Assembly (NCBI GenBank): GCA_015061145.1
Contig: SUXD01000006.1
Span: 1-64,000 of the forward strand
DNA from: Bacteroidales bacterium
Lineage (GTDB): Bacteria; Bacteroidota; Bacteroidia; Bacteroidales; Paludibacteraceae
Length of the DNA stretch: 64,000 bases
Direction of reading: 5' to 3'
The position numbers were made by a program, and so were the translations under genes. Of this stretch, positions 34,569 through 42,716 are shown in pieces. The notes under the pieces were generated by a model. It did not search any database, had not been told where the DNA came from, and saw only the letters and a program-made list of their open reading frames with translations. The first letter of the stretch is position 1, and every line of letters starts with the position of its first letter.

Positions 34569-35873
34569 ATGGATAAAGAATTTTGGCAGCCTGAGATTGA
34601 GAAGATGTCGCGCAAAGAATTGGAGGCACTTCAGCTCGAACGCCTAAAAAAAACTATCACACAGGCATTGAACTCACCTTTTTACAAGGAAAAGTACGGA
34701 AAACTGAATATTACCGCCGATTCGGTGAAATCGCTTGACGATTTAAGAAAACTGCCATTTACCACTAAGGCAGAAATGCGCGAAAGCTATCCTTTCGGAC
34801 TGATGGCCACCGACATGAAGAATGTGGTTCGTTTGCACTCTTCGAGCGGTACAACGGGAAATCCTACGGTGATTTGTCATACAAAAAACGATTTGGACTG
34901 TTGGGCGAATCGGATGGCGCGCAGTTTTTATATGATAGGCTTGCGTGATACGGATGTGTTCCAGAATTCATCTGGCTACGGAATGTTCACCGGTGGACTT
35001 GGCATTCACTATGGCGCAGAGAAGCTTGGTGCGATGACAGTGCCTGCCGGTGCTGGAAACAGTTTGCGTCAAATAAAGTTCATCACTGATTTTGGCACTA
35101 CAGCCATTCATGCTATACCGAGTTACGCCTTGCGTTTGGCCGATGTGTTCGAAGAAGTGGGGGTAGACCCGAAAAAAACGAAACTTACAACATTGGTGAT
35201 TGGCGCAGAACCGCATACCGAAGAAACACGCCGGAAAATTGAACAGCGATTGAGCGTGAAAGCATACAACAGTTTTGGCATGTCCGAAATGAGCGGTCCG
35301 GGTGTGGCATTCGAATGCAAGGAACAGAACGGTATGCACTTGTGGGAAGATTCTTTCATTATTGAAATTGTCGATCCTGATACATTGGAACCCGTGCCCG
35401 ATGGCGAAGTGGGCGAGATGGTGCTTACTACGCTCGACCGTGAGGCGATGCCGCTTATTCGTTACCGTACGCGCGACCTTACCCGTATTCTGCCGGGCGA
35501 TTGCCCTTGCGGTCGCACCCATCGTCGTATCGACCGCATCAAAGGACGCAGCGATGATATGTTCATTGTGAAAGGTGTGAATATTTTCCCGATGCAGATA
35601 GAGAAAATTCTGATGCAGTTCCACGAATTGAGTTCAAACTACTTGATAACTGTAGAAAATCATAACAACTCCGACGATGTGATTGTTGAGGTGGAACTCG
35701 ACAAACTTATTGCTGACGATCCGTTGAAACTTGTGGCGTTGACCAAGGAAATCACTCGCCACCTGAAGGACGAGATTCTGCTGACACCGAAAGTGAAACT
35801 GGTAGAACGTGGCACCTTGCCACAGTCCGACGGGAAAGCTGTTCGCGTTATCGACAAGCGACCGAAGGAATAG
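34569..35873 (+). CDS. paaK: Phenylacetate-CoA ligase
   Basis: AMP-forming ligase (434 residues) activating phenylacetate or a related aryl acid with CoA. The ATP-binding loop 'SSSGTTGNPTVICHT' lies near residue 93. 'SYGMS...' is replaced by the family form 'AYNSFGMSEMSGPG', and the C-terminal 'DRIKGRSDDMFIVKGVNIFPMQIE' is the hinge region. In gut Bacteroidales paaK often accompanies indolepyruvate ferredoxin oxidoreductase genes (iorAB). Here it stands alone between its own promoter and terminator, and no phenylacetate catabolic genes are nearby. It may therefore recycle aryl acids from amino-acid fermentation. Confidence 0.92.
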   Translation: MDKEFWQPEIEKMSRKELEALQLERLKKTITQALNSPFYKEKYGKLNITADSVKSLDDLRKLPFTTKAEMRESYPFGLMATDMKNVVRLHSSSGTTGNPTVICHTKNDLDCWANRMARSFYMIGLRDTDVFQNSSGYGMFTGGLGIHYGAEKLGAMTVPAGAGNSLRQIKFITDFGTTAIHAIPSYALRLADVFEEVGVDPKKTKLTTLVIGAEPHTEETRRKIEQRLSVKAYNSFGMSEMSGPGVAFECKEQNGMHLWEDSFIIEIVDPDTLEPVPDGEVGEMVLTTLDREAMPLIRYRTRDLTRILPGDCPCGRTHRRIDRIKGRSDDMFIVKGVNIFPMQIEKILMQFHELSSNYLITVENHNNSDDVIVEVELDKLIADDPLKLVALTKEITRHLKDEILLTPKVKLVERGTLPQSDGKAVRVIDKRPKE

Positions 35874-35893
35874 AATTAGCAAAAAAATAGGTT

Positions 35894-35928
35894 GTAGAGA
35901 TGTCATTCATGGCGTCTCTACTTTTTTT
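35894..35928 (+). terminator. paaK terminator
   Basis: A 9-bp stem, GTAGAGATG (35894-35902) with CGTCTCTAC (35913-35921, one G-T pair), is followed by seven T. It begins 20 bases past the paaK stop. Confidence 0.88.
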
Positions 35929-35947
35929 ATGGACTGTCTTGCTGCAG

Positions 35948-35989
35948 AAAGAAACCACAAAAGAGATGTCGGTTGACATCTCTTTTGTG
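35948..35989 (-). terminator. Terminator of the dcw/yqeY transcript
   Basis: A perfect 16-bp inverted repeat (35954-35969 with 35974-35989, loop GGTT) is followed on the minus strand by a T-rich TTTCTTTC tract. It lies 37 bases beyond the yqeY stop and faces the paaK terminator. Both hairpins share the 9-mer AGAGATGTC. Confidence 0.8.
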
Positions 35990-36026
35990 GTAAAATAGAT
36001 ATGTAAAAAATCTTGTTTCTGATTTT

Positions 36027-36482
36027 TTATATTTGATTCAGCAGTGTTTTCACTTTTTCGGAAATGGCGCGTCCTTCGGCTTTGCCTGCCAGTTTTTTTG
36101 ATGCTACGCCCATCACTTTGCCCATATCTTTGGCAGATGTGGCGCCCACTTCGGAAATAATTTCTTTCACGGCAGCAGTAAGTTCCTCGTCGCTCATCTG
36201 CTTTGGCAGATAGGCCTCAATGACAGCCACTTCTGCCAATTCGTTTTCCGCCAGTTCAGGACGATTCTGGTCGATGTATATTTGAGCGGAATCTTTACGT
36301 TGTTTCACCATTTTCTGAAGAATTTTCACGGCAGCTTCGTCTGTAAGGTCTCCGTTAGAGCCTTTGGCTGTTTTTGCTTCCAGAAATTCTTTTTTTACGC
36401 CTCTCAGGGCTTCAAGTCTAACTTTTTCTTTGGCGAGCATCGCTTTCTTGATGTCTTCGCTGATTTGATCAAATAGAGCCAT
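36027..36482 (-). CDS. GatB/YqeY domain protein
   Basis: A 151-residue YqeY-like protein, related to the C-terminal tail domain of the GatB amidotransferase subunit. Landmarks are 'IKKAMLAKEKVRLEALRGVKKEFLEAKT', 'QRKDSAQIYIDQNRPELAENELAEVAVIEAYLPKQMS' and 'GKVMGVASKKLAGKAEGRAISEKVKTLL'. A role in tRNA-dependent amidation is suspected for the family but unproven. It ends the dcw operon 3 bases behind ftsZ, the usual Bacteroidota arrangement. Confidence 0.92.
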   Translation of the reverse strand: MALFDQISEDIKKAMLAKEKVRLEALRGVKKEFLEAKTAKGSNGDLTDEAAVKILQKMVKQRKDSAQIYIDQNRPELAENELAEVAVIEAYLPKQMSDEELTAAVKEIISEVGATSAKDMGKVMGVASKKLAGKAEGRAISEKVKTLLNQI

Positions 36483-36485
36483 AGG

Positions 36486-37655
36486 TTAATTATCTTTTTT
36501 TCTGTTAATGGCAGGTTTGTTTGTAATCTCGTTTATCCAGTCCTCGTCCGAGTCGAATTCTTTTCTGTCGGGAGTGATGATTTTGTTCGTGTTGTAAAAG
36601 TCAGGAATGGTGAATACCTTTTCCTTTTGCTCGCCAGAAAAATCTTCTTCGTTCACTTCGAATCCAGAAGCGAGTACCGTTATCTTTACGGAATTTTCGT
36701 CTTCAAGGTCTTCAAAGGTTGCGCCCCAAATGAAATCTTCAGTAGGGAATTGCAATTTATTCATGAATTCCTTTATTTCCCTGATTTCTCTTGGCTTTAT
36801 CTGGTTTGTTTTTGATGTGTGGATGTCGAACAGTATTTTTCTCGCTTTTCTGATATCTTGGTTGTTTAGCAGAGGAGAGTTCAGCGCATCTTCTATCGCT
36901 TTTGTTATTCTTCTGTCGCCCACGCCGATGCCGGTGTTCATGACGGCCATGCCGCCGTCGCGCAGAATGGTGCACACATCAGCAAAGTCCACATTGATGT
37001 ATCCTTCAATGTTTATCAGTTCGGTGATGCCTTTCACGGCGTTGGCGGTCACGTCATCTACTCTTTGGAATGCGACAGAGAGGTCTTCGTCGGGGTAGTG
37101 GTCGATGAGTCGTTCGTTGTTTACCACCAGCATGGCGTCTACATGTTTTTTCATCTCTTGCACGCCGCGCAAAGCCATTTCGATTTTATTGCCCATCTCG
37201 AACTCGAAAGGAATGGTGACCACGCCAACGGTAAGGATGCCCATGTCTTTGGCTGCTTTGGCTATGACGGGCGCTGCTCCTGTGCCTGTTCCGCCACCCA
37301 TGCCTGCCGTGATGAAAGCCATTTTGGTATTGTTGCTCAGTATGGCTTTTATTTCATCTAGCGATTCTTCTGCTGCTTTGGCTCCAATTTCAGGTTTGGC
37401 GCCGCATCCAAGTCCCTTGGTTGTTTCTATTCCGATTTGAACTTTATGTTCCATGCCCGATTTTTCAAGGGCTATACTGTCGGTGTTGCAAATGATGAGG
37501 GTCGCGTCTTTCACCCCAAGCTCGTTGAGGTGCTTCACCGTATTGCTTCCGCCGCCGCCCACGCCAATGACTTTAATGATGGAGGATTCTCCATTGCCGA
37601 AAAGAAAGTTTAATGTACTTTCGTTTTTCGTTATGTCTAATGTTTCGTTTTCCAT
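36486..37655 (-). CDS. ftsZ: Cell division GTPase FtsZ
   Basis: Tubulin-like GTPase forming the Z ring. In 389 residues: 'IGVGGGGSNTV' (30-40), signature loop 'GGGTGTG' (120-126), 'NNERLIDHYPDEDL', and the C-terminal GTPase-activating domain with 'GDRRITKAIEDALNSPLL'. The tail is short. A variable linker ('SDEDWINEIT') leads to 'NKPAINRKK', which looks like a reduced form of the conserved C-terminal peptide that binds FtsA. It lies 29 bases behind ftsA, whose product is unusual, so partner contacts may differ here. Confidence 0.97.
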   Translation of the reverse strand: MENETLDITKNESTLNFLFGNGESSIIKVIGVGGGGSNTVKHLNELGVKDATLIICNTDSIALEKSGMEHKVQIGIETTKGLGCGAKPEIGAKAAEESLDEIKAILSNNTKMAFITAGMGGGTGTGAAPVIAKAAKDMGILTVGVVTIPFEFEMGNKIEMALRGVQEMKKHVDAMLVVNNERLIDHYPDEDLSVAFQRVDDVTANAVKGITELINIEGYINVDFADVCTILRDGGMAVMNTGIGVGDRRITKAIEDALNSPLLNNQDIRKARKILFDIHTSKTNQIKPREIREIKEFMNKLQFPTEDFIWGATFEDLEDENSVKITVLASGFEVNEEDFSGEQKEKVFTIPDFYNTNKIITPDRKEFDSDEDWINEITNKPAINRKKDN

Positions 37656-37684
37656 ATCTTGGTGTTATTTTCTATTCGTAAAAA

Positions 37685-38770
37685 TCATTCGTCTGTGTCA
37701 AAAATGGTTCCAAATGTACCGAGCAGTTTTTGGAATTGTGTTCCTTTTTTCTCCTTAGCCTTTCTTTCTGGTTCTCTAGGCGCTTCATTTGCTGTTGTCG
37801 TTTCGTCTTTTCTTACGCATGAGATGTTTGCCTGCTGTGCAACGCCTTTAATGGAGGCTTTAGGGAACTTGATTAATTCAATTCGGCGAACATCGCTTTT
37901 GGCTTGCTTTTGTATGTATTTTTCAAAACCGTTCAGCAACGAGGCATTTCCTGTTATGTATATGCCGCCGTCTAATTGTTCTTCCAAATGCAAGTTTTCC
38001 ACTTCTTTCCATACAAAATTGTTCCAGATTTCGTTGATGCGCGCCTCGGTCACTTTTGCCAGTTCTTTGGCGGGAATGGGTGCATTCTCATTGTTTCTGT
38101 TTTGTATGTAATAATCTTCCAGTTCCGGCACATCGTCGGGGATGGCGTTGCTTCGCTCAATTTTGATTTTTTCTGCGTCGTCGTGTTTCAGATTGTAGAA
38201 ATTCTGTATGTCAATCGTGATATTTTCACCGCCAAATGGTATTGTAACAACACTTTTCAGCATTTTTTGCTGATAGACGCATACTGATGTGGTGTCGGCG
38301 CCAAGATCTACTACCATGCAATTTTTGTCTTTGGCTTCAGTAGGTACACATGATGCGGTAGCAATAGGGCTTGGTTCGATGCTCACTATCGGCATGTTGA
38401 TGGTCTCAAACACTTTTTTGATTTTCTCGCACGATGTTTTCTTGATGTATGTGCTGCTGGCTATGGCTTGCGCGTCGCTGCTGTTGAGCTCAGACAGCGT
38501 GTAGTCGTTTACGCATACATATACCTTGTTGATGTGCAGTGTGTTGTCTCTTTGCGACAAACGACCTTCCAACTTTTCAATGATTCGTTTGACCTTGAAA
38601 CTGATATCCGAAGTGCTGCCTTTCAGTACGCCATGTTCAATGAGGTTTTCAGAAAGTTCTTCCTCTATTCCGATAATAGCTACTTCCGAACTGTTATTGT
38701 CTTTGCTCGCCAGAACTCCTGTGATCTTGGTGCGTCCGAATTCTATGATTGCGATGAAAATTTTTTCCAT
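37685..38770 (-). CDS. ftsA: Cell division protein FtsA, apparently lacking most of subdomain 1C
   Basis: Actin-like protein tethering FtsZ to the membrane. Present are the phosphate-1-like start (7-19), the second phosphate loop 'CMVVDLGADTTSV' (151-163), the 1B/2B region 'TIPFGGENITIDI' (176-188) and the adenosine motif 'GGIYITGNASLLNGFEKY' (268-285). A C-terminal amphipathic stretch 'FQKLLGTFGTIF' could be the membrane-targeting helix. At 361 residues it is short. Between 'NKVYVCVNDY' (81-90) and the phosphate-2 loop only about 60 residues remain, against about 120 in E. coli FtsA as I recall it. Most of subdomain 1C is therefore missing while the frame stays intact. Confidence 0.85.
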   Translation of the reverse strand: MEKIFIAIIEFGRTKITGVLASKDNNSSEVAIIGIEEELSENLIEHGVLKGSTSDISFKVKRIIEKLEGRLSQRDNTLHINKVYVCVNDYTLSELNSSDAQAIASSTYIKKTSCEKIKKVFETINMPIVSIEPSPIATASCVPTEAKDKNCMVVDLGADTTSVCVYQQKMLKSVVTIPFGGENITIDIQNFYNLKHDDAEKIKIERSNAIPDDVPELEDYYIQNRNNENAPIPAKELAKVTEARINEIWNNFVWKEVENLHLEEQLDGGIYITGNASLLNGFEKYIQKQAKSDVRRIELIKFPKASIKGVAQQANISCVRKDETTTANEAPREPERKAKEKKGTQFQKLLGTFGTIFDTDE

Positions 38771-38782
38771 GTTTCTTTTTAT

Positions 38783-39517
38783 TTATTTTGTGCAAACTAC
38801 TTGATTCTTGTATTCTAAATTGATGATATGATATTGATTCCAACCGATGTTGTGTAAATTCTTGTAGAATGTTTTCAGTTTATTCAACTTTGTCTCGTAG
38901 TCGTCAAGAGTCCCAAGTCTGATGGTGTGATTGCCCACTCGCGGTATCAGTTCGACATTCTTCTGGTGGCAGATATTTATTTGCTCTATCTGAGCGTCCC
39001 AGAATTGATTTTTTCTGACATAAGTGATGAAGTCAAACAAGTCGCCTTTGATGAAATCTTTGTTTACCTCCCCCGTAACGATCGGTACATTGGCTGCGAA
39101 TTTCCGTGGAATAGGAATTTCCTTTTTTTCTTTGTCCATGTAGAAGTTGTAGCTCCCCGACATGACTCTGAATATTGGTTTCCGCTGATAGATGTCAATG
39201 CGGATGCAGTGGTCTTCGGTGCGGTAGCATTCAGCCCTTTTAATGGCAGGGATTTTGTTCAGCATTTCTTCAATGGCAAAAAGGTCTATTTCAGAAATTC
39301 TTTTTTCGAGGGGGAATTTTTTTTGCTCTTTCAGCAGTTTGATGATGTTTTCGCTTCTGACAAACTGCAGTTGTGTGCTGTCTTTTATGTCGACTCTGAC
39401 ATCGTTGCACAGCGCGTCATTATCCGAGTTGTGGAATTTCACGAAGGCGAAAATGATATACCCCGACATTGCGATAATGTAGAGTAAAATCAAAATATTT
39501 CGGATAATTTTTCCCAT
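38783..39517 (-). CDS. ftsQ: Cell division protein FtsQ/DivIB
   Basis: Bitopic divisome protein of 244 residues. A short cytoplasmic tail, one membrane segment at about 7-27 ('ILILLYIIAMSGYIIFAFV'), and a periplasmic part with a POTRA-like region ('FVRSENIIKLLKEQKKFPLEKRISEIDLFAIEEMLNKIPAIKRAECY') and beta domain ('LIPRVGNHTIRLGTLDDYETKLNKLKTFY'). It links FtsL/FtsI-FtsW to the ring. It lies 12 bases before ftsA and 3 bases after murC in the operon. Confidence 0.9.
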   Translation of the reverse strand: MGKIIRNILILLYIIAMSGYIIFAFVKFHNSDNDALCNDVRVDIKDSTQLQFVRSENIIKLLKEQKKFPLEKRISEIDLFAIEEMLNKIPAIKRAECYRTEDHCIRIDIYQRKPIFRVMSGSYNFYMDKEKKEIPIPRKFAANVPIVTGEVNKDFIKGDLFDFITYVRKNQFWDAQIEQINICHQKNVELIPRVGNHTIRLGTLDDYETKLNKLKTFYKNLHNIGWNQYHIINLEYKNQVVCTK

Positions 39518-39520
39518 CGT

Positions 39521-40891
39521 TTACGCTTTGTTGCTCAATGTTTCTTTAATTTCTGGTATTAAGAGTTCGATGTCGCCGGCACCGATAGTGATGTAAACAT
39601 CATAATCGGTATGGAGGATTTCTTCGCAAAGGCGCTCTTTGGAACAGATTCTTTTGTCATCGGCGGTCACTTCGTCAAGAATGATTTCAGAAGTGATGCC
39701 GGGTATTGGTTTTTCTCGTGCTGGATAGATAGGCAGCAAAATGACGCCGTTAAGCATTGAGAGTGATTTGGCGAATTCTTTGTAAAAATCGCGTGTCCGG
39801 CTGAAAAGGTGAGGCTGGAAAATGCCCAGAATTCTTTTGTCGGGATACAGATTGCGCACCGATGTTATGCATGCTTTCAATTCTTCGGGATGGTGCGCAT
39901 AGTCGTCCATCATCACGAGTTTGTCGGTTTTGAGTATGAAATTGAAGCGTCTGTTTGTGCCGGCAAAGGTGGCCATTGCGTCGCGTATTTCAGTGGCTGT
40001 TGCTCCGTTCAGCCAAGCCATTGCCATAGCAGCCACGCCGTTTTCGATGTTTACTGTCACTGGTACGCCGAGGTTGATGTCGCTAATGAGAGTGTCGGGA
40101 GTTGCAAAGTCAAATCGCAATTCGCCGTTGCCGTAATGGATATTGTCGGCATAAAAGTCAGCTTTTTCGTTGGCAGAATAGGTGTAGACTTTCACGCCTT
40201 GCTGTACTTTTGGCGACAAGGGAAGTCCTTTTTTCATAATCAGACATCCGCCTTTTTGTATGAGCGAAGTGAAGTGTGCAAAACTTTCGATGTAAGCTTC
40301 GTGCGTGCCGTATATGTCCAGGTGGTCGGCGTCCACAGCCGTGATGATTGCCATGTAGGGTGTGAGGTGGTGAAACGAGCGGTCGAATTCGTCGGCCTCA
40401 ATCACTACCAAATCGCTCTTGTCTGATAGCAGCAGATTGCTGTTGTAGTTTTTCGAAATTCCGCCCAGAAAAGCGTTGCAATCGATATGACTTTGCTTCA
40501 GCAGGTGAGCGGTCATTGTCGAAGTGGTGGTCTTGCCGTGCGTGCCGGCTATGCATAACCCTCGTTCCGATCGGGTGATTTCGCCCAGTACTTGCGCCCG
40601 TTTTTCGATGCAAAAACTGTGTTCGCGAAAGAATTGCAGTTCGTTGTTGTCGGCAGGTATGGCCGGGGTGTATATCACAAGGGTGTCTTGTTCGTTACGA
40701 AATGCGTCGGGGATAAGGGCGCAGTTATCGTTGTAGTGAATGTTTACGCCTTCTTTTTCGAGTGTTTCGCAAAGTTTGCTTCGGGTACGATCGTATCCTG
40801 CCGCAGCATAGCCTTTCGAGTTGAAATACCGTGCGATGGCACTCATCCCGATTCCTCCAATTCCAAGGAAATAGAAGTTTTTGTATCTCAT
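39521..40891 (-). CDS. murC: UDP-N-acetylmuramate-L-alanine ligase
   Basis: Adds L-alanine to UDP-MurNAc using ATP, in the cytosol. The 456 residues contain the UDP-binding start 'FLGIGGIGMSAIA' (8-20), P-loop 'GTHGKTTT' (116-123), 'EADEFDRSFHHLTPYMAIIT' and 'DDYAHHPEELKA', all typical of MurC. A TAnnTTTG box lies 22 bases upstream. The preceding gene is vsr, not murG, and 173 bases separate them, so murC and the genes after it may have their own promoter. Confidence 0.97.
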   Translation of the reverse strand: MRYKNFYFLGIGGIGMSAIARYFNSKGYAAAGYDRTRSKLCETLEKEGVNIHYNDNCALIPDAFRNEQDTLVIYTPAIPADNNELQFFREHSFCIEKRAQVLGEITRSERGLCIAGTHGKTTTSTMTAHLLKQSHIDCNAFLGGISKNYNSNLLLSDKSDLVVIEADEFDRSFHHLTPYMAIITAVDADHLDIYGTHEAYIESFAHFTSLIQKGGCLIMKKGLPLSPKVQQGVKVYTYSANEKADFYADNIHYGNGELRFDFATPDTLISDINLGVPVTVNIENGVAAMAMAWLNGATATEIRDAMATFAGTNRRFNFILKTDKLVMMDDYAHHPEELKACITSVRNLYPDKRILGIFQPHLFSRTRDFYKEFAKSLSMLNGVILLPIYPAREKPIPGITSEIILDEVTADDKRICSKERLCEEILHTDYDVYITIGAGDIELLIPEIKETLSNKA

Positions 40892-40913
40892 GGACGCATC
40901 TTTTTCAATATCG

Positions 40914-40921
40914 CAAAATTA
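40914..40921 (-). promoter_or_regulatory. Possible murC internal promoter -7 element
   Basis: CAAAATTA on the plus strand is TAATTTTG on the minus strand, matching TAnnTTTG, 22 bases before the murC ATG. The 173-base gap 40892-41064 is the largest inside the dcw cluster, which makes a promoter here plausible. No -33 box is seen. Confidence 0.45.
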
Positions 40922-41064
40922 CTGATTCTTTTTGTAAAAATCGTGGTTGTATAGTCGTAATTTTAAACAAGTTGTGAAAAAAAAAGAGCGTTATAATGTT
41001 TTAAGAACCGATTATTCAATTTTAAAGCTTTGGACATTGGCATATACATCATATATAAAATACA

Positions 41065-41601
41065 TCATACATGAGAATTATTCTCATCTTCTCCGTATTT
41101 TGCGCCTTCTTCGGCGGCGATGTCGCTCACGAAATCATTTTCGTCATAAGTGTATGCTTTTGTCTGTTTGCATGCTTGTTCGCATTTTGCGACATTAATT
41201 TTCACCAATAACGCCATCAAGGTGTCCTCTCGTTGTTTGCTGCTCAGCTGGCATTCCCATATTACGATGTTTTTCCATCCCAATTTTGAGAGCAAGAAGT
41301 AGTTGCGCGCGTCTCGTTTGCGATTCTTTTGTATTTTTTCTTTCCAGTAATCGATGTTCGATTTTGGAATGGTGTAATGCTTGCAGTTCTCATGTCCGTG
41401 CCAGAAGCATCCGTTCACAAATATAGCGATTTTCTGCTTGCCTATAACGATGTCAGGCTTCCCTGGCAGCGAGTCTTTGTGCAGTCGATATCTGATGCCG
41501 TGGTTGTAAAGAAATTTTCTGACAATAAGTTCAGGTTTCGTGTCTTTACCTTTTATTCGCGACATGCAAAAATGCCGTTGCTGTGTTGTCAGTTTGTCCA
41601 T
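41065..41601 (-). CDS. vsr: Very-short-patch-repair (Vsr) family endonuclease
   Basis: Predicted T:G mismatch endonuclease nicking beside deaminated 5-methylcytosine. In 178 residues: 'MSRIKGKDTKPELIVRKFL' (13-31, E24), 'SLPGKPDIVIG' (D50), 'FVNGCFWHGHENC' (61-73) and 'LGWKNIVIWECQL', the complete Vsr layout. Where E. coli Vsr has a Thr-His pair this protein has Val-Asn (62-63), a form I believe is common in homologues. A C-terminal extension (140-178) is acidic and unassigned. The gene overlaps murG by 13 bases. Vsr normally accompanies a cytosine-5 methyltransferase; none is visible here. Confidence 0.9.
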   Translation of the reverse strand: MDKLTTQQRHFCMSRIKGKDTKPELIVRKFLYNHGIRYRLHKDSLPGKPDIVIGKQKIAIFVNGCFWHGHENCKHYTIPKSNIDYWKEKIQKNRKRDARNYFLLSKLGWKNIVIWECQLSSKQREDTLMALLVKINVAKCEQACKQTKAYTYDENDFVSDIAAEEGAKYGEDENNSHV

Positions 41602-42716
41602 GGCGAATGTTTGCCACAGAGTTTTATCACTTCTTCGGCAATTCTTCGTGCAGAGTCGGTTTGCGCCATTTTCAGAATGTTGGTTGAAAGGGCAGCAAGT
41701 TGTGCATCGTCTGCAATTGTTTCCAACGCTGTGTCAATCAGTTTTTCATTGGCTTCGATATCTTTCACCAGTATGGCGGCATTTTTGTTCACAAGCGCCA
41801 TGGCATTGTGTGTCTGATGATCTTCGGCTACATTAGGCGAAGGAACGAGTATTGCCGGTTTGCCGAGCAGACATAGTTCGGAGATGGAACTTGCGCCAGC
41901 TCGCGACACCACTAAGTCGGCCATGGCGTATGCCAAATCCATGCGACCGACAAAGTCGGTGACTATGATATTCTTTTTTGCTTGTTCGTTGAGTTGCTCA
42001 AATGCTTTCTTGCAGTCTTCTATGTAAATCTTACCCGTTTGCCAAAGTACTTGGATGCCGCTCTCGGTAAGCTTTTGCAGTCCGTTTTTTACGCTTTGGT
42101 TGATAGTTCTGGCTCCTAGACTTCCGCCAATGATAAGCAGCGTTCGCTTGTCGGCGCTAAAACCGAATTCCTTGTATGCGTCGGCTCTGTTGCCAAGCGT
42201 AAGATTCTGGCGGACAGGATTTCCCGTAAGGATAATTTTGTCGGCGGGGAAGAATCTTTCCATACCGTCGTATGCTACGCATATTTTTGATGCGTCGTTT
42301 TTCAGCAGTTTATTGGTCACGCCGGCAAACCCGTTTTGCTCTTGCAACAGAATGGGTACATTCATTTTTGATGCAACTTTCAGCGCGGCGCCGCTGGCAT
42401 AGCCGCCCACTCCAACTGCCACATCGGGTTGGAAGTTCTTGATGATTTTCCGTGCTTGCCACATCGATTTCAGCAGATTGATGAGAATGGGAATGTTTCT
42501 CAGGATATTTTTTCTGTCGAAACCTTTCACCGGCAGTCCTACGATTTTGTATCCTGCGGCCGGCACGCGCTCCATTTCCATTCTACCGAGGGCTCCGACA
42601 AAAAGTATTTCGCAGTCGGGTTGCAGCTCGCGCAGGGCATTGGCAATGCTTACGGCGGGGAATATATGTCCTCCGGTTCCTCCGCCGCTAATCAGATATT
42701 TGGGTGTCTTTTTCAT
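41589..42716 (-). CDS. murG: Lipid II synthase MurG
   Basis: Membrane-associated GT28 transferase adding GlcNAc to lipid I to make lipid II. From the ATG at 42716 the protein is 375 residues with 'LISGGGTGGHIFPAVSIA' (8-25), 'GVGGYASGAALKVA', 'LLQEQNGFAGVTN' and the UDP-GlcNAc site 'SRAGASSISELCLLGKPAILVPSP'. A frame opening at a GTG at 42770 adds 18 atypical residues inside ftsW, so the inner ATG is favoured (29-base overlap with ftsW). Its stop overlaps the vsr start. Confidence 0.96.
   Translation of the reverse strand: MKKTPKYLISGGGTGGHIFPAVSIANALRELQPDCEILFVGALGRMEMERVPAAGYKIVGLPVKGFDRKNILRNIPILINLLKSMWQARKIIKNFQPDVAVGVGGYASGAALKVASKMNVPILLQEQNGFAGVTNKLLKNDASKICVAYDGMERFFPADKIILTGNPVRQNLTLGNRADAYKEFGFSADKRTLLIIGGSLGARTINQSVKNGLQKLTESGIQVLWQTGKIYIEDCKKAFEQLNEQAKKNIIVTDFVGRMDLAYAMADLVVSRAGASSISELCLLGKPAILVPSPNVAEDHQTHNAMALVNKNAAILVKDIEANEKLIDTALETIADDAQLAALSTNILKMAQTDSARRIAEEVIKLCGKHSPWTN

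Noticed and set aside
38927..39487. 186-codon plus-strand open frame opposite ftsQ
   Set aside because: Full overlap with ftsQ, composition rich in Phe/Val as expected from the complement, and no promoter or homologous motif.
41071..41087. Palindrome ATGAGAATTATTCTCAT resembling a Fur-type operator
   Set aside because: It lies in the last codons of vsr rather than before a gene, is only 17 bases, and does not match the full Fur consensus. There is no iron gene nearby.
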